Shown here in pieces: positions 27,350 to 36,565 of a stretch of DNA of 64,000 nt. The position numbers and the translations under genes were made by a program. Positions within the stretch are counted from its first letter, which is position 1, and every line of letters starts with the position of its first letter. The notes below the pieces were generated by a model. The model did not search any database and had not been told where the DNA came from. It was given only the letters and a program-made list of their open reading frames with translations. The stretch covers positions 1-64,000 of the forward strand of contig NZ_JAAGPI010000002.1 in the NCBI RefSeq assembly GCF_017104715.1. The letters run 5' to 3'. This stretch comes from Burkholderia sp. Ac-20365 (lineage in GTDB: Bacteria; Pseudomonadota; Gammaproteobacteria; Burkholderiales; Burkholderiaceae).

Positions 27350-29379
27350 TGGCCAACCTGCGCGCCGGAGACAGGCTGGCTCTGCCCGGCAAACCTGAAA
27401 GTTACTTTGAGGTGCTGGATGCCCGCTTGCATGCTGGCTCCATCCATCTCTTCGACGCAGAAAAGCGTGCGGACAGGTACGAAGACTACGACGACATTCG
27501 GGCACGGATTTCGGATGGGACCTTGGTCCTGCATCGAAAAGGAATGCCGCGCGTCAGCATTGCTGCCCAGTACAACAATCCGGAATTGCACGACCACATC
27601 CGCCTTCTGACTTACGTTCTACGGCGTATTGATGAAATCCGTCAGCAACGCGGCCTATCGTTTAATGCGGCCATTCCGCTCGCTCGCGATGCCTATGCAA
27701 AAGAGCGGGTGGGTCAACTGCTGGTCCGCCCCTTTCCGTCGCGCGCTACCCTGTACAGGGCTCACAACAATCAACAGCTTGGCCTGCCAGTTCTCAAGGG
27801 CGATGAAAATAAAGGCAATAGAACAGCCAGGTATTCAGTAGAGCTTGTCGAATTCGTCCACGAGGTTATCAAGGACCAGTTTCTGGTCACGGAATCGAGG
27901 TGGACAGTTCTCGACCTGACGAATTACATCGACCGTGAAGCTCGTCGCCTTGGCTTGCATGTTGCCCCGCACTCAATTAGCCGCAAATTCGTATGCGCCA
28001 GGATTGCTGACCTGACCCCCGACGCCGATTACGAGCGGATGGACCCACTTAAACGGGTCGCAGGCAAATCGTTCGCGAAGAATCGCATTCGGGCGGCATT
28101 TCCGTTCGCCCGTGTTGAGCAGGATGCTGTGCACCTGCCATTCGTTGTAACCACGCCTCACGGAATCGCTCGGACCGTCTATCTGGTCCTCGCGATTGAT
28201 GTCTGCACGGGCTATCCGGTGGGCTGGCGACTGGTCATTGGTTCGCCGCGCGAAATGGATTCTCTGTTGTGCCTCGAGATGTACCTGACGCCTGCCAAGG
28301 CTGCCCGCTTCAAGGCGCTCGGCATTACTCATGCACTGAACGTTTATGGCACGCCTGCACAGGTCATTTTTGACAACGGCCCGGAGACCAAGGGCGGGCG
28401 CATAGTCCGCCTTGAGCGGTTAGGAATGGACGTCAAGCATTGCAAAGCTAAGGAAGCACAAGGCAAGCCATTCATCGAGCGCCTGAACAGGTCGCTCAAG
28501 GAAGCACTGCAACGTCTCCAGGGATGCACCCGCTTTGAAGGAAAAGACGGGATGCGTGACCCGGAGGCGCTAGGCGACGAGTTGATGACTATCGATGCGC
28601 TCGAGAAGTGGATTGTCAGGTGGCTGTATGAGGACTGGGTCAACAGCCCCCTCGACCGGCTGCGCTGGGACGAATTGCTGGTCGACTCGATAAAGGGAAA
28701 GACGCCGCGTGAGCGTCTGACATACCAGACCGAAGAATTGGGACAGCCCATCACCATGCCGCCGCCGCGGCGCGAATGGATGGCTGCGCTTTTCGAACAC
28801 AAGCCGTGCGTGTTGAGCGCGAAGACGGGCATCTCGCTTGAGCATGGGTTCAGGTACGGCGGCGATGCCAAGTCGTACCTGCTCAACAAGTATGGCGACC
28901 ACGCGCAACTCCACGTGGTCTACAACCCCGACGATTTTCGCCAAGTTTACGTGTACGAGGGTGATGACTTTCCGCTCGTCACGCTAGTACACGAACACGT
29001 CCGGGACGACACGCCTGCATGGACCTTCGCGGAAGCCAAAGCCCGACTCGATTCGGGCATGAAGGACTGGACGACGCCGGATGAAAAGCGCCAGTTCGAG
29101 CAGGACATGGACGAGGCGGTCACCGCAAGCACGAAAGCCAGCAAGCGAAAGACCCGCGGCAAGCGCGACGAAAACAAGGAAACCGTGCGCCGCTCCAAAG
29201 ATAACTCGGCCATCCAGCGCTCCATCGACCGACCGCTTTCGACGGTGGCGCCATTCGGGCCCGCGCCTTCGACCAATCCATCGTTGCCGACGGGAGGCCT
29301 TCAGTCCGAAGACATCTCGTATGACGACGCACCTTTGATGAACATTGTGAACAGAAACACTGGAGAAAAACTGCTGTGA
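27346..29379 (+). CDS. tnsB: Tn7-like DDE transposase TnsB
   Basis: 677 residues. The retroviral-integrase-fold catalytic core has all three acidic residues: D in LAIDVCTGYP (about 284), D in VIFDNGPE (about 342) and E in KPFIERLNRSLKEA (about 377). It is preceded by HTH DNA-binding domains that bind the transposon ends (about 60-230) and followed by a beta-barrel Mu-transposase C-terminal domain (about 460-560, with HLHVVYNPDDFRQVYVYE-like LHVVYNPDDFRQVYVY). The charged, low-complexity tail (about 580-650) is typical of the region that contacts TnsC. It performs the 3'-end cleavage and strand transfer. Overlaps both neighbours by 4 bases. Confidence 0.95.
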   Translation: MMANLRAGDRLALPGKPESYFEVLDARLHAGSIHLFDAEKRADRYEDYDDIRARISDGTLVLHRKGMPRVSIAAQYNNPELHDHIRLLTYVLRRIDEIRQQRGLSFNAAIPLARDAYAKERVGQLLVRPFPSRATLYRAHNNQQLGLPVLKGDENKGNRTARYSVELVEFVHEVIKDQFLVTESRWTVLDLTNYIDREARRLGLHVAPHSISRKFVCARIADLTPDADYERMDPLKRVAGKSFAKNRIRAAFPFARVEQDAVHLPFVVTTPHGIARTVYLVLAIDVCTGYPVGWRLVIGSPREMDSLLCLEMYLTPAKAARFKALGITHALNVYGTPAQVIFDNGPETKGGRIVRLERLGMDVKHCKAKEAQGKPFIERLNRSLKEALQRLQGCTRFEGKDGMRDPEALGDELMTIDALEKWIVRWLYEDWVNSPLDRLRWDELLVDSIKGKTPRERLTYQTEELGQPITMPPPRREWMAALFEHKPCVLSAKTGISLEHGFRYGGDAKSYLLNKYGDHAQLHVVYNPDDFRQVYVYEGDDFPLVTLVHEHVRDDTPAWTFAEAKARLDSGMKDWTTPDEKRQFEQDMDEAVTASTKASKRKTRGKRDENKETVRRSKDNSAIQRSIDRPLSTVAPFGPAPSTNPSLPTGGLQSEDISYDDAPLMNIVNRNTGEKLL

Positions 29380-30362
29380 CGCCCGCTCAACAACTGCGCC
29401 GGGACATCGAAACTTGCGAGCTTCCGCATCCGATGTTCATGGAGCACCTTGATACGCTCAAAGAGCGCATTGATGACACGCTCGTGGGGTTTGCGCCCAA
29501 AATCGTTCGCGTTCCTGGTCCGAGTCGGGCGGGCAAATCGTCGCTCATCGCCAGTCTTTCTCGTGATTACCCCGCGAAACGCATCGACGGACGGCGCCAT
29601 GTGCCCGTACTCGTTGTCGAGGTACCTCCCGGCGCCACGGCGAAAACCCTTCCTAAAAGTGTGCTCCGGGCGTTGGGCGTTCAGGTTCCCGGCAGCATGA
29701 CGGCGGGCGCGATGTTCGACATGATGGTGACACAGTTGCGCCTGGCCGGTACAAAAGTCGTGATTTTCGACGAAATTTCGCACCTCGTCGATGACGGGGC
29801 ACGCGTGCCTCCGCGCGCGGCAAGCGACTGGCTCAAGACTCTTTCGGACACGCTCAGCCTGACGCTGATTCTCTTCGGCATTCCGAAACTTGAGCGTCTT
29901 TTTTCGGCAAATGAGCAACTGCGTAACCGCGCCTGTCCCGCATTAAATTTTCTGCCGTACGACGCAACCGACGCTGACGAGATGACAGCCTACGCCTCGT
30001 GCGTCGTAAATTACGCTCGCCTGTTTTCGGCCGCAGGCTATCCCATTGATGTTCCCACGCGCGTGCTGACGCAGCAATGCTATTTGCTCACTGGTGGCCT
30101 GATTGGGCTGCTCGCTGACTTCATGCGGGAGCTAGCTCGCGTCATGCGAAACGAAGCACCGCGCGCAGTCACATATGCGGACTGCCAGAAGGCGATTAAA
30201 TCCGTCAACCATGCCGGGTCACCTCACAGGCTGTCTTTCGAGGATGCTGGCATCGACGACGTGGGCGTGGAACCGGCGGCGCTGAAGCAGGCGTACGTTC
30301 ATGTGCTGACCAGTAACGCGTCGTCAGTACCGGTTCGCAAAAAATCAGGAGGCAAACAATGA
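29376..30362 (+). CDS. tnsC: Tn7-like AAA+ regulator TnsC
   Basis: 328 residues. AAA+ ATPase with Walker A GPSRAGKSS (about 48-56) and Walker B VVIFDEISHL (about 127-136), followed by a sensor region (TLILFGIPKLERLF). It is a member of the TnsC/TniB group that forms filaments on target DNA and links the target-choosing TniQ to the transposase. Start GTG at 29376, overlapping the tnsB stop as GTGA. It lacks the long terminal extensions of canonical Tn7 TnsC (about 555 residues), so it is closer in size to the TniB-like forms. Confidence 0.93.
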   Translation: MTPAQQLRRDIETCELPHPMFMEHLDTLKERIDDTLVGFAPKIVRVPGPSRAGKSSLIASLSRDYPAKRIDGRRHVPVLVVEVPPGATAKTLPKSVLRALGVQVPGSMTAGAMFDMMVTQLRLAGTKVVIFDEISHLVDDGARVPPRAASDWLKTLSDTLSLTLILFGIPKLERLFSANEQLRNRACPALNFLPYDATDADEMTAYASCVVNYARLFSAAGYPIDVPTRVLTQQCYLLTGGLIGLLADFMRELARVMRNEAPRAVTYADCQKAIKSVNHAGSPHRLSFEDAGIDDVGVEPAALKQAYVHVLTSNASSVPVRKKSGGKQ

Positions 30363-32230
30363 GCCTTGCTCTCACATACGCCCCTAAGGACGACGAGTCC
30401 GGAATGGGTTACTACCGACGCCTTGCGGCAGACAACGCACTGTTCAACTGGCGCGACCTCGCGAGTACCGCGGGTGTCGAGCGTAATCGTCGGGCCTTGC
30501 TTACACGCACAGACGATATGGCCCGTAACCTCGACCTTGAACTGGCGTGGACCGAATTTGCCCTGAAACAGGAAAATTTCTGTCAGGGTTGGGGACGTCT
30601 GCACCGCGGGCAATCTGATGCTGTATGCCCGGCGTGTCTGGCTGAATCACCTCACCTGCGACAATACTGGGGACACGCCTATGTCACGGCATGTGCGCAC
30701 CATCGATTCCTGCTCATCGACCGGTGTGACGCCTGTGGAAAGCACCTGTCGCCGGAGCGGCTCTACATTGGTTTGTGTTCGTGCGGCCACGACCTGAGCT
30801 GCCTGCCGCGCGTGCCGGCGACATCGGCGCAGCATTGGCTGTCGACGCTGATTGCGAGTAACGGACACCAGTCGGGCAGCATGAAGCCGCCTGTGCGCGG
30901 CGTCGACATCAATGTGCTGGTGAAGGTCGTCCGAACGTTGTGCCAATACGCAGACCCGACGCGCCCGGGTTTGCCGCGCGGCGCGGCGTTGCCAAAATTC
31001 GTTACCGAAGCGGTCGAATTTCTTTCGCCGCTTGAATCCTTGCTCTCTGACTGGCCAACGGGTTTCCGCAATCACGTCGAGCAGCGCATTGCCTCCGGCC
31101 GAAAAGAAGCGCGTACGCTGAACACGTTGCTCGGTGACTGGTACGTGAGTCTTCGAAAGGCCTGCCAGGGCACGACCCTCGAGCCGTTGCTCGAAATCAT
31201 CATCGACGTCGCTGCCAGGAAATCCGATTGTGTCTTGGGCCTGGATTCAGCCAAGGGAATTGCCGAGGACGCGAGTGGATACATGCGCGCGCCAGATGCG
31301 GCAAAAGCTATCGGCGTTAGCGTCTCACGTCTTCACGACTCCATTGCCGCGGGCGAGTGTGAGCACCGCGCACGACGTACCGGCACGCGTGGCCAGTTGT
31401 TCGAAATTCCGTGCCGCGAAGTTGAGCGCATCCAGAGACAACGTGCCGGGTGGATTTCCGACGTCGTCGCCTGCGAACTGGCGGGTGTTACCCCCGTCGT
31501 ACTTGAGCGCATGAAAGCGGCCTGCGTAATACAGTCAGATATTCGCTGGCGCGAAGACCTGATGAAGGGCGGTCCGGTCAACCGCCAATCCATCCTCGAT
31601 TTACATGAGTGCGTGGGGCGGTTGTCCCAGCACGCTGCGGTCATTGATGATGCAACGTGCACATGGGCGGCGCTAACCTGCCGGCGTATGGGGGAGCGCA
31701 AGGCTATCGAATCGCTGATGCTAGCCATCGCGAGCGGCAAGGTCAAAGCCGTCGCGCGTGGTCGGACACTGGGCGAAATGGCCTTCCTGAGGTCGGATGT
31801 GTCGCAGTATTTCGGCACACCGCTGCTCGAGGCCGGCATGTCAATTCAGCAGTTGGCCAAAGCGACCGGGTGGAAGTGGGAATCCATCCAGAACTGGGCG
31901 GACAAAGGACTGCTCGCGTCGGAGCTGATTCAGCGACGTGGTCAGCCTTGCCACGTCGTATTGCCGCACCAGTTGCTGGAATTCCGGCAACGCTATGTCC
32001 CGCTCGCGGACCTGGCCCGAGCCATGGGTACCAAGTCTTCGGCGCTTGCTCGCTTGCTGCCTGGCATCGAACTGGTTGGCGCTAAACAGCTTCCTGACGG
32101 CGCCACGCGCGGCGGGCTGATTCGTGTCGCCGACCTTGGCCGGCTGGCAGTTATCGGCGCGAGAGCCGGACACGACCTGTTCGTGCCCGCTTCCACCTCA
32201 TCGCATGAAGTCACGGAACATGGCGATTGA
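30359..32230 (+). CDS. tniQ: TniQ/TnsD-family target-selection protein
   Basis: 623 residues. N-terminal TniQ domain with zinc-finger residues CPACLAESPHLRQYWG, then CAHH, then CDACGKHL and CSCG (about residues 90-145). The long C-terminal part includes several helix-turn-helix-like stretches (DAAKAIGVSVSRLHDSIAAGE; SIQQLAKATGWKWESIQNWA). The length fits a TnsD-like protein that recognises a specific chromosomal attachment site by itself, rather than the short Cas-associated TniQ. No CRISPR array or cas gene is present. Last gene of the tnsABC-tniQ operon. The recognised target site cannot be deduced. Confidence 0.9.
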   Translation: MSLALTYAPKDDESGMGYYRRLAADNALFNWRDLASTAGVERNRRALLTRTDDMARNLDLELAWTEFALKQENFCQGWGRLHRGQSDAVCPACLAESPHLRQYWGHAYVTACAHHRFLLIDRCDACGKHLSPERLYIGLCSCGHDLSCLPRVPATSAQHWLSTLIASNGHQSGSMKPPVRGVDINVLVKVVRTLCQYADPTRPGLPRGAALPKFVTEAVEFLSPLESLLSDWPTGFRNHVEQRIASGRKEARTLNTLLGDWYVSLRKACQGTTLEPLLEIIIDVAARKSDCVLGLDSAKGIAEDASGYMRAPDAAKAIGVSVSRLHDSIAAGECEHRARRTGTRGQLFEIPCREVERIQRQRAGWISDVVACELAGVTPVVLERMKAACVIQSDIRWREDLMKGGPVNRQSILDLHECVGRLSQHAAVIDDATCTWAALTCRRMGERKAIESLMLAIASGKVKAVARGRTLGEMAFLRSDVSQYFGTPLLEAGMSIQQLAKATGWKWESIQNWADKGLLASELIQRRGQPCHVVLPHQLLEFRQRYVPLADLARAMGTKSSALARLLPGIELVGAKQLPDGATRGGLIRVADLGRLAVIGARAGHDLFVPASTSSHEVTEHGD

Positions 32231-32488
32231 GGCACGAAATGTCACACAGACAGCAGCACATTCTCGGACCACTGTACAGGCCACCGACCGATGGAACGCA
32301 TCAGGTATCCGTACTTCCGCGGCGGGACGCGGAAAAGTCCCAGAGGGTTGTATCGACTGCCGTCATTCAATCACCGCGACCGCACGCACGCATACAGTTG
32401 TGGCGAGGAAAAAGTTATTCGCTCGCCCCTTCCGTGTGCTCCGTAGACTTTTCGATGACTGTGCATGAAGCGCCCCTGCAGTGGGATG

Positions 32489-33592
32489 TCAGTCGACCTG
32501 GCCAGTGCCCCATTCAGAACGGGTGACAAGAATCTTCATCCCGTCTTTGGAAAAGTGATAGGCGGCTACGCGACAACGGGTCGGTGTCTTTGGGTCCTTC
32601 AGCCTTTCGAGAGCGCGAATCAGGCTGGCCTTGAAATTGCGCGGGTGGGATTTGTAACCCGAGAGCTTGTGTAAGCTGCTAATCCCCAGCCACTGGGGGC
32701 CGGCGTGGCCTGCATAGAAGGTTGCGAGCCATCCTCGCAACCCATCATAGTTCATCACTTCATTGTCGACGGCGGTCCAGGCGCCCGGGCCAAACAATTC
32801 CGCCACAGGGGCGGTCACGCGAAGCAGCAGTGCATCGCTCGCCTTGAAATCGCCGCCGTCGTCACCGTCCTCGAACGTCACCGACAGAAGCTTCGGTACT
32901 TCGATATTCAGGCGGTTGTAGCGCACGCGCAGTTGAGCAAAGGAGAGACGAAGGAGGCTGGCCCGAACTGCCCTGTGGGCTTTAACGCTGTATTCGTTTC
33001 CCATGCGGCGGGCAAACTCGTAGAAGGTCGTCTGTTTATGCCGGGAACTATCTTCGAGGCAAAGCGGTGTCTCCCGGTAGTAGTCGAGACAGGTGGCGTA
33101 GACCAACTTGTCAAACTGGCACAACTCGTATCCGCTGAGAAGCAGAGTCAGGTTCTGAAACGACCCAATTTCCTTTTCCACGACGAGCAAGCTCGGGTCA
33201 CCCGCCAGCACGCCCCCGTTGTCGGCCTGCACCCTTCGCCCGGCAGAAAACAGCGCCGAACGAAGAAATGCATTGGGCAACGCGCGTGCCATCGACGACC
33301 AGGCCGGCAGGAACACTTCGGCGCCGCGGCGGGTTGCCTGTCGTCGCCTCGCGGTCCGAACCTCCTCTATCGTCGCATTCGATGGGAGGTCGGCAATCGC
33401 CGGCTCAACGAGTGTCGCCTTTGCACGACGCTCGAGTCCGTCGGCGAAACGGTGAATTTGTTCCGCCGCATCGAAAACTGTACTTTGTTCACCGGGCAAG
33501 GCGGTACGCGCCGCTTCGGCCGTGCGGCTCGCGAGTTCGCGTAACTCAGCGACCTTGTTGCCGACCTGTTCTGACATGCGCAACTTAGTCAT
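32489..33592 (-). CDS. Plasmid replication initiator, TrfA family
   Basis: 367 residues from ATG 33592 (MTKLRMSEQ), chosen because CGGAG lies 8 bases upstream; a longer frame begins at 33697 but has no ribosome site. Family features: FLRSALFSAGRR, then GYELCQFDKLVYATCLDY, and the C-terminal FYAGHAGPQWLGISSLHKL with a following Arg/Lys-rich winged helix, as in TrfA of IncP plasmids. TrfA binds iterons in oriV and recruits DnaA and DnaB. Its presence on the chromosome indicates that plasmid sequence is integrated here, or that a TrfA-like protein has been adopted by the element. Convergent with tniQ; iteron-like repeats lie 315 bases upstream. Confidence 0.88.
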   Translation of the reverse strand: MTKLRMSEQVGNKVAELRELASRTAEAARTALPGEQSTVFDAAEQIHRFADGLERRAKATLVEPAIADLPSNATIEEVRTARRRQATRRGAEVFLPAWSSMARALPNAFLRSALFSAGRRVQADNGGVLAGDPSLLVVEKEIGSFQNLTLLLSGYELCQFDKLVYATCLDYYRETPLCLEDSSRHKQTTFYEFARRMGNEYSVKAHRAVRASLLRLSFAQLRVRYNRLNIEVPKLLSVTFEDGDDGGDFKASDALLLRVTAPVAELFGPGAWTAVDNEVMNYDGLRGWLATFYAGHAGPQWLGISSLHKLSGYKSHPRNFKASLIRALERLKDPKTPTRCRVAAYHFSKDGMKILVTRSEWGTGQVD

Positions 33593-34532
33593 GGCGCGGC
33601 TCCGCGAGATGGGCGGCGCGCTGCGTTGGCGCCCACAGCACGACGGTGTCAACGAAGTCCGATGTCGCGGAATGGAGAGGGCGTGCATCCCGGACAACGC
33701 GGCTGCCGGGCGAGGAAGGTTGGTAGATAGCGGCCGCGTGAACGGAGGTTGCTGAAATGGCCATAGATAACATTTGCGAGTTGGAGATATATCGGTATAT
33801 GTGCGAATGACGGCCGTTTAACGCGCAACACTGGTGGCGCAGACCCATATCCAGAAATATCAAAGCAAAGTAGCGTAGTTATTCTTGTGCCGCCTTTTTC
33901 CGCTCGACTTGTACTCCGCATCGGTTCCGCTTGTACCGTACATCGCCTGCACTTGTAATCCGCATCGCTCTAACTTGTACTCCACATCGCTGTCCCGAAA
34001 ATCAGGCAGAGAACGGCCGGCGGCGCATCGCATTATTGTGAGTTGATGGCTTGCATAGTCTTGATAGACTCAGTAATCAATGTAGCCGAGCTAGCAGGGC
34101 TTGGAACTCGCAAACCTCATTAACGCGTAGTTTTCGATACCTCGTGAGCGCGCTGACACAACTGACCCGAATCGGCTGTGTTCGGATTGCGCTACCTCGA
34201 CAGACTGCCTGGCGAAATTGCCAGGCGTGACATGTTGCCTGCGGAAGTTAATGTCAAACGTCGTTCCTTGGCCAGCCAGTCGCACCGCACTTCAAGAATT
34301 TTTTTCTGCGGCTATGTTGTCGCGTCTGGGCAACCAGGCGTTCGAAGTGTCTAGTTGGGTGTCTGCATCAGGAAAGCTCGCATCCTGCATCTGGCTGACC
34401 AGGGGGCGATGAGCACCGAAACGCACGGAGTTGCACTCTAGCCCGGCGTGCCATACCTGCCCTTTGTTCCGCTCAGCACCGGACGACAGTGCGACCGCCA
34501 TTGGGTCGGGTGCTAGACACGCGGATGCATGA
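33593..34532. other. Non-coding stretch with iterons
   Basis: No convincing gene. Contains an A/T-rich promoter-like region for trfA around 33755-33810 (TATATCGGTATAT), the four iteron-like repeats at 33907-33989, and a GCCTGGC/GCCAGGC hairpin at 34207-34226. Composition and arrangement suit a decayed plasmid origin region. Confidence 0.5.
33907..33989 (+). repeat. Four 17-bp iteron-like direct repeats with exact 22-bp period
   Basis: Consensus ACTTGTACTCCGCATCG. Copies start at 33907, 33929, 33951 and 33973: exactly 22 bases apart, two helical turns. The second copy (GCTTGTACCGTACATCG) is the most divergent; copies 3 and 4 differ from copy 1 by one base each. Spacing and length match the iterons bound by TrfA in IncP oriV (17-bp units at about 22-bp spacing). 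Four abutting 22-bp transposase sites also occur at a Tn7 right end, so a TnsB-site reading must be kept open. Confidence 0.85.
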
Positions 34533-34916
34533 CAGATTGGCGCCCGAGAACTCCGCAATGTTGCCTACCATGAATCGGCCCATAAAATGGTCTACGAACA
34601 ATTCGGTGGCGCTGGCGACGCGCTCCTGTGGAAAAACGAGACCGCGAAGCCGGAGAAGGTGGCGCGGGTTGGGCAGTTTCGTCCTCGCATGTGTCTCGAG
34701 GCGGTGCGGACGGTTGGAATAGCGTCAGGCGTTTCTGTTCCTGACCTACCCGAGAAGTAGAAGGTACTCGTCGGCATCGCTCGCCGGGTGGCAGAGGAAA
34801 TTCTCAGCGACGACACGGACGATGCTGATGCAATCGCCGATGCCCTTCTCTTCAAAATCTCGAATGGAGAAGCCTTTGCTTCCGACCTCGCTGATGAGCA
34901 TCACGGACATCGATAA
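34533..34916 (+). pseudogene. Broken HExxH metallopeptidase-like gene
   Basis: The frame reads ELRNVAYHESAHKMVYEQFG, with the HExxH zinc-protease motif in the setting seen in M41-like domains (compare AYHEAGHAVV of FtsH). It continues for 75 codons to an in-frame TAG at 34758-34760, and beyond it a protein-like stretch (RVAEEILSDDTDDADAIADA) runs to TAA at 34914. At the 5' side a TGA at 34530 blocks the frame and no start codon precedes the motif, so the N-terminus is lost as well. A decayed small metallopeptidase gene is the best reading. Confidence 0.5.
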
Positions 34917-35113
34917 TTGTGAGCTGAGCTACCAGGTCATCGAAGAGGCTGCGCGGATTTCGCGCGAAGGGTAGCTGGTCGTACAACAGGAGGCGGAGCA
35001 TCTGATTGCGTCCGCCGCCGAGTAAATTTTCTTCCCCGGTCTTCGCCTCTAACTTTGTGACAGTGCTCAGGGTCTCAGGAACGCATGCTGGCGGCAGCGC
35101 CTCGTCTGCGAGG

Positions 35114-35749
35114 CTACTGTCGTTGCTCAACAAAAGCCGCGGCACTGCGCAGTACAAGCTTTGCATCGCCACGCATGAGTGCCTGTAGCGGTGTCGAACT
35201 GCCGAGCGACGCGTTCGGGGTCGTGAAGTAGCTCCACTTGCTCCAGCCGGTGAGGTCACCCAGCCGTCGCACTACGCTCGCCAGAGCCTTACGGTCGAGT
35301 TCGTTGACCAGAAAGAATGCTGGATAGTAGGCGTCCGCCCCAATGTCAACGTTGAAGATGCGACCGGCGGCGAGGTCCTTGGTCAATCTCTGCTCTGAGA
35401 TACCTGATGCTGCAAGGAAATCTCCCGGCTGTAGAAGCTTTCCCTTGGCGATAAGGGCGTAACGTGCCGACTTACCGCGCTTCGAACCGATTTTGGGATT
35501 AGTCGAAGCCTGTTCGGTTTGACCGCGAATTGAACTGAGGTCCAGGTCTAAGGCTGTGGAAAGCCCCGCAATTCGCATTAGACGGATTTTGAAAAGCCTA
35601 CCCAACTCTGCATCTGGAATCTCAAGAAGCGCTCGAGCGCCTGCGGGGTCAGACAAGATTGCTGCCACGGCGGCCATGTGTATAAGCCGCAAGGCCCGGG
35701 CGTCGTGATGCGGACTATCTCGGCTTCCATCACTCGCCATCCGAACCAT
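35114..35749 (-). CDS. Xre/MbcA/ParS-like antitoxin-type protein
   Basis: 211 residues. The C-terminal 55 residues (WSKWSYFTTPNASLGSST followed by PLQALMRGDAKLVLRSA) match the toxin-binding domain of Xre/MbcA/ParS antitoxins. The N-terminal 60 residues and the central region (SARYALIAKGKLLQPGDFLAA, SEQRLTKDLAAGRIFNVD) could hold the HTH. No RES-type toxin gene is next to it. It is the last gene of a three-gene minus-strand cluster with the BPSL0761-family gene 18 bases upstream. The ATG is well supported by AAGGAG 5 bases before it. Confidence 0.75.
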   Translation of the reverse strand: MVRMASDGSRDSPHHDARALRLIHMAAVAAILSDPAGARALLEIPDAELGRLFKIRLMRIAGLSTALDLDLSSIRGQTEQASTNPKIGSKRGKSARYALIAKGKLLQPGDFLAASGISEQRLTKDLAAGRIFNVDIGADAYYPAFFLVNELDRKALASVVRRLGDLTGWSKWSYFTTPNASLGSSTPLQALMRGDAKLVLRSAAAFVEQRQ

Positions 35750-35767
35750 CTTCGCTCCTTAGAAACG

Positions 35768-36037
35768 CTACTTCTTAACAGTCCATGTCTGATGCGCCAG
35801 GTTGAACTCGCTCGCGACCTGCTCGCCTTTGCCACCGGGCGCTGATGGCGGTGCCCAGACCGTCGGAAGCGCCGCTGCCGATAAATCGAGGTCGACTTTC
35901 AAAGGGTAGTGCCGTAGAAGACTCGCAGCGACCGACTGTACAAGGCCGTGAATCGTAACCTCGTCCGCGCGCGAGAGTATCTCCAGGAAATCGCGGGTAC
36001 CGAGCACAGCTTTGGTTCGCTCAGCCGGCGTGGTCAT
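35768..36037 (-). CDS. BPSL0761 family protein
   Basis: 89 residues from ATG 36037 (MTTPAERTKAVLGTRDFLEIL). The opening matches the BPSL0761 family of Burkholderia, which begins MTTPxERTRAVxxTREFL. A longer in-frame start exists upstream, but only this one gives the family N-terminus, and it overlaps the stop of the preceding gene. SLLRHYPLKVDLDL follows. Function unknown; consistently found in Burkholderia islands. Middle gene of a three-gene cluster. Confidence 0.8.
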   Translation of the reverse strand: MTTPAERTKAVLGTRDFLEILSRADEVTIHGLVQSVAASLLRHYPLKVDLDLSAAALPTVWAPPSAPGGKGEQVASEFNLAHQTWTVKK

Positions 36038-36357
36038 CACGGCCTCTGCACGAGCGACTCGGCCGTGACATCTGTGTAGGACGTGATGTCGTTGACCTTG
36101 CACCACCGTTCCCAGAGATACCGACCGTTCTCGGACCATCCACGAGGTCCAACGAGCTGATAGACGCGCCCGGACGACGTGACGCCGCGTAGTACGGCCG
36201 GGTCGAACTCTTGAATGGCGGTGCTGACACGGCCGGTGAGGTTGCGCACATCGCAGCCCACGAAATGCCTGGAGCCAAGTTGCGTTTCCAGGATTTGCCA
36301 GTCGGAAATTGACATCTCAGGCTCAGCGCTCACATCCGCCACTCTCCAGACAGGCAT
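36037..36357 (-). CDS. Hypothetical protein of the BPSL0761 cluster
   Basis: 106 residues starting MPVWRVADVSAEPEM. ATG 36357 is chosen because GGAGG sits 5 bases upstream; a GTG two codons earlier would overlap that site. Visible features: LETQLGSRHFVGCDVRNLTGRVS, then GRVYQLVGPRGWSENGRYLW. Proteins of this pattern accompany BPSL0761-family genes, but I know of no function. First gene of the three-gene cluster; the sequence GTTTTTACACGC lies 126 bases upstream. Confidence 0.7.
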   Translation of the reverse strand: MPVWRVADVSAEPEMSISDWQILETQLGSRHFVGCDVRNLTGRVSTAIQEFDPAVLRGVTSSGRVYQLVGPRGWSENGRYLWERWCKVNDITSYTDVTAESLVQRP

Positions 36358-36482
36358 GGTCACCTCCAGGTCTCAAGGCGCAGGGCGTTCCATCACGCAA
36401 TATGATGCCGGTCCGCATTGCCGGAGCAGCCCGCGACGCACTCCGACGACCAACGTGTCTCCACCGGCCACCGTCACCGTGC

Positions 36483-36494
36483 GTTTTTACACGC
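36483..36494 (+). promoter_or_regulatory. Shared 12-bp motif upstream of the BPSL0761 cluster
   Basis: GTTTTTACACGC here is the exact reverse complement of GCGTGTAAAAAC at 37115-37126. The two copies flank the double-DUF6471 gene, and each is upstream of a minus-strand transcription unit. Suggests one regulator controlling both units, or a pair of terminal repeats. Confidence 0.5.
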
Positions 36495-36565
36495 GTTCCG
36501 CACAGGCGAAATATAGACTTGCCTTGAAGAAAATCAAGAAATTTTTGTCCGCGGCGGCGCTGAGC

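Noticed and set aside
30359..32230. CRISPR-associated (CAST) transposon
   Set aside because: TniQ here is long (623 residues) and TnsD-like; no cas effector, tracrRNA or array was seen nearby.
33907..33989. CRISPR array
   Set aside because: Units of 17 bp with 5-bp gaps are too short and regular for repeat-spacer structure, and there are no cas genes in the window.
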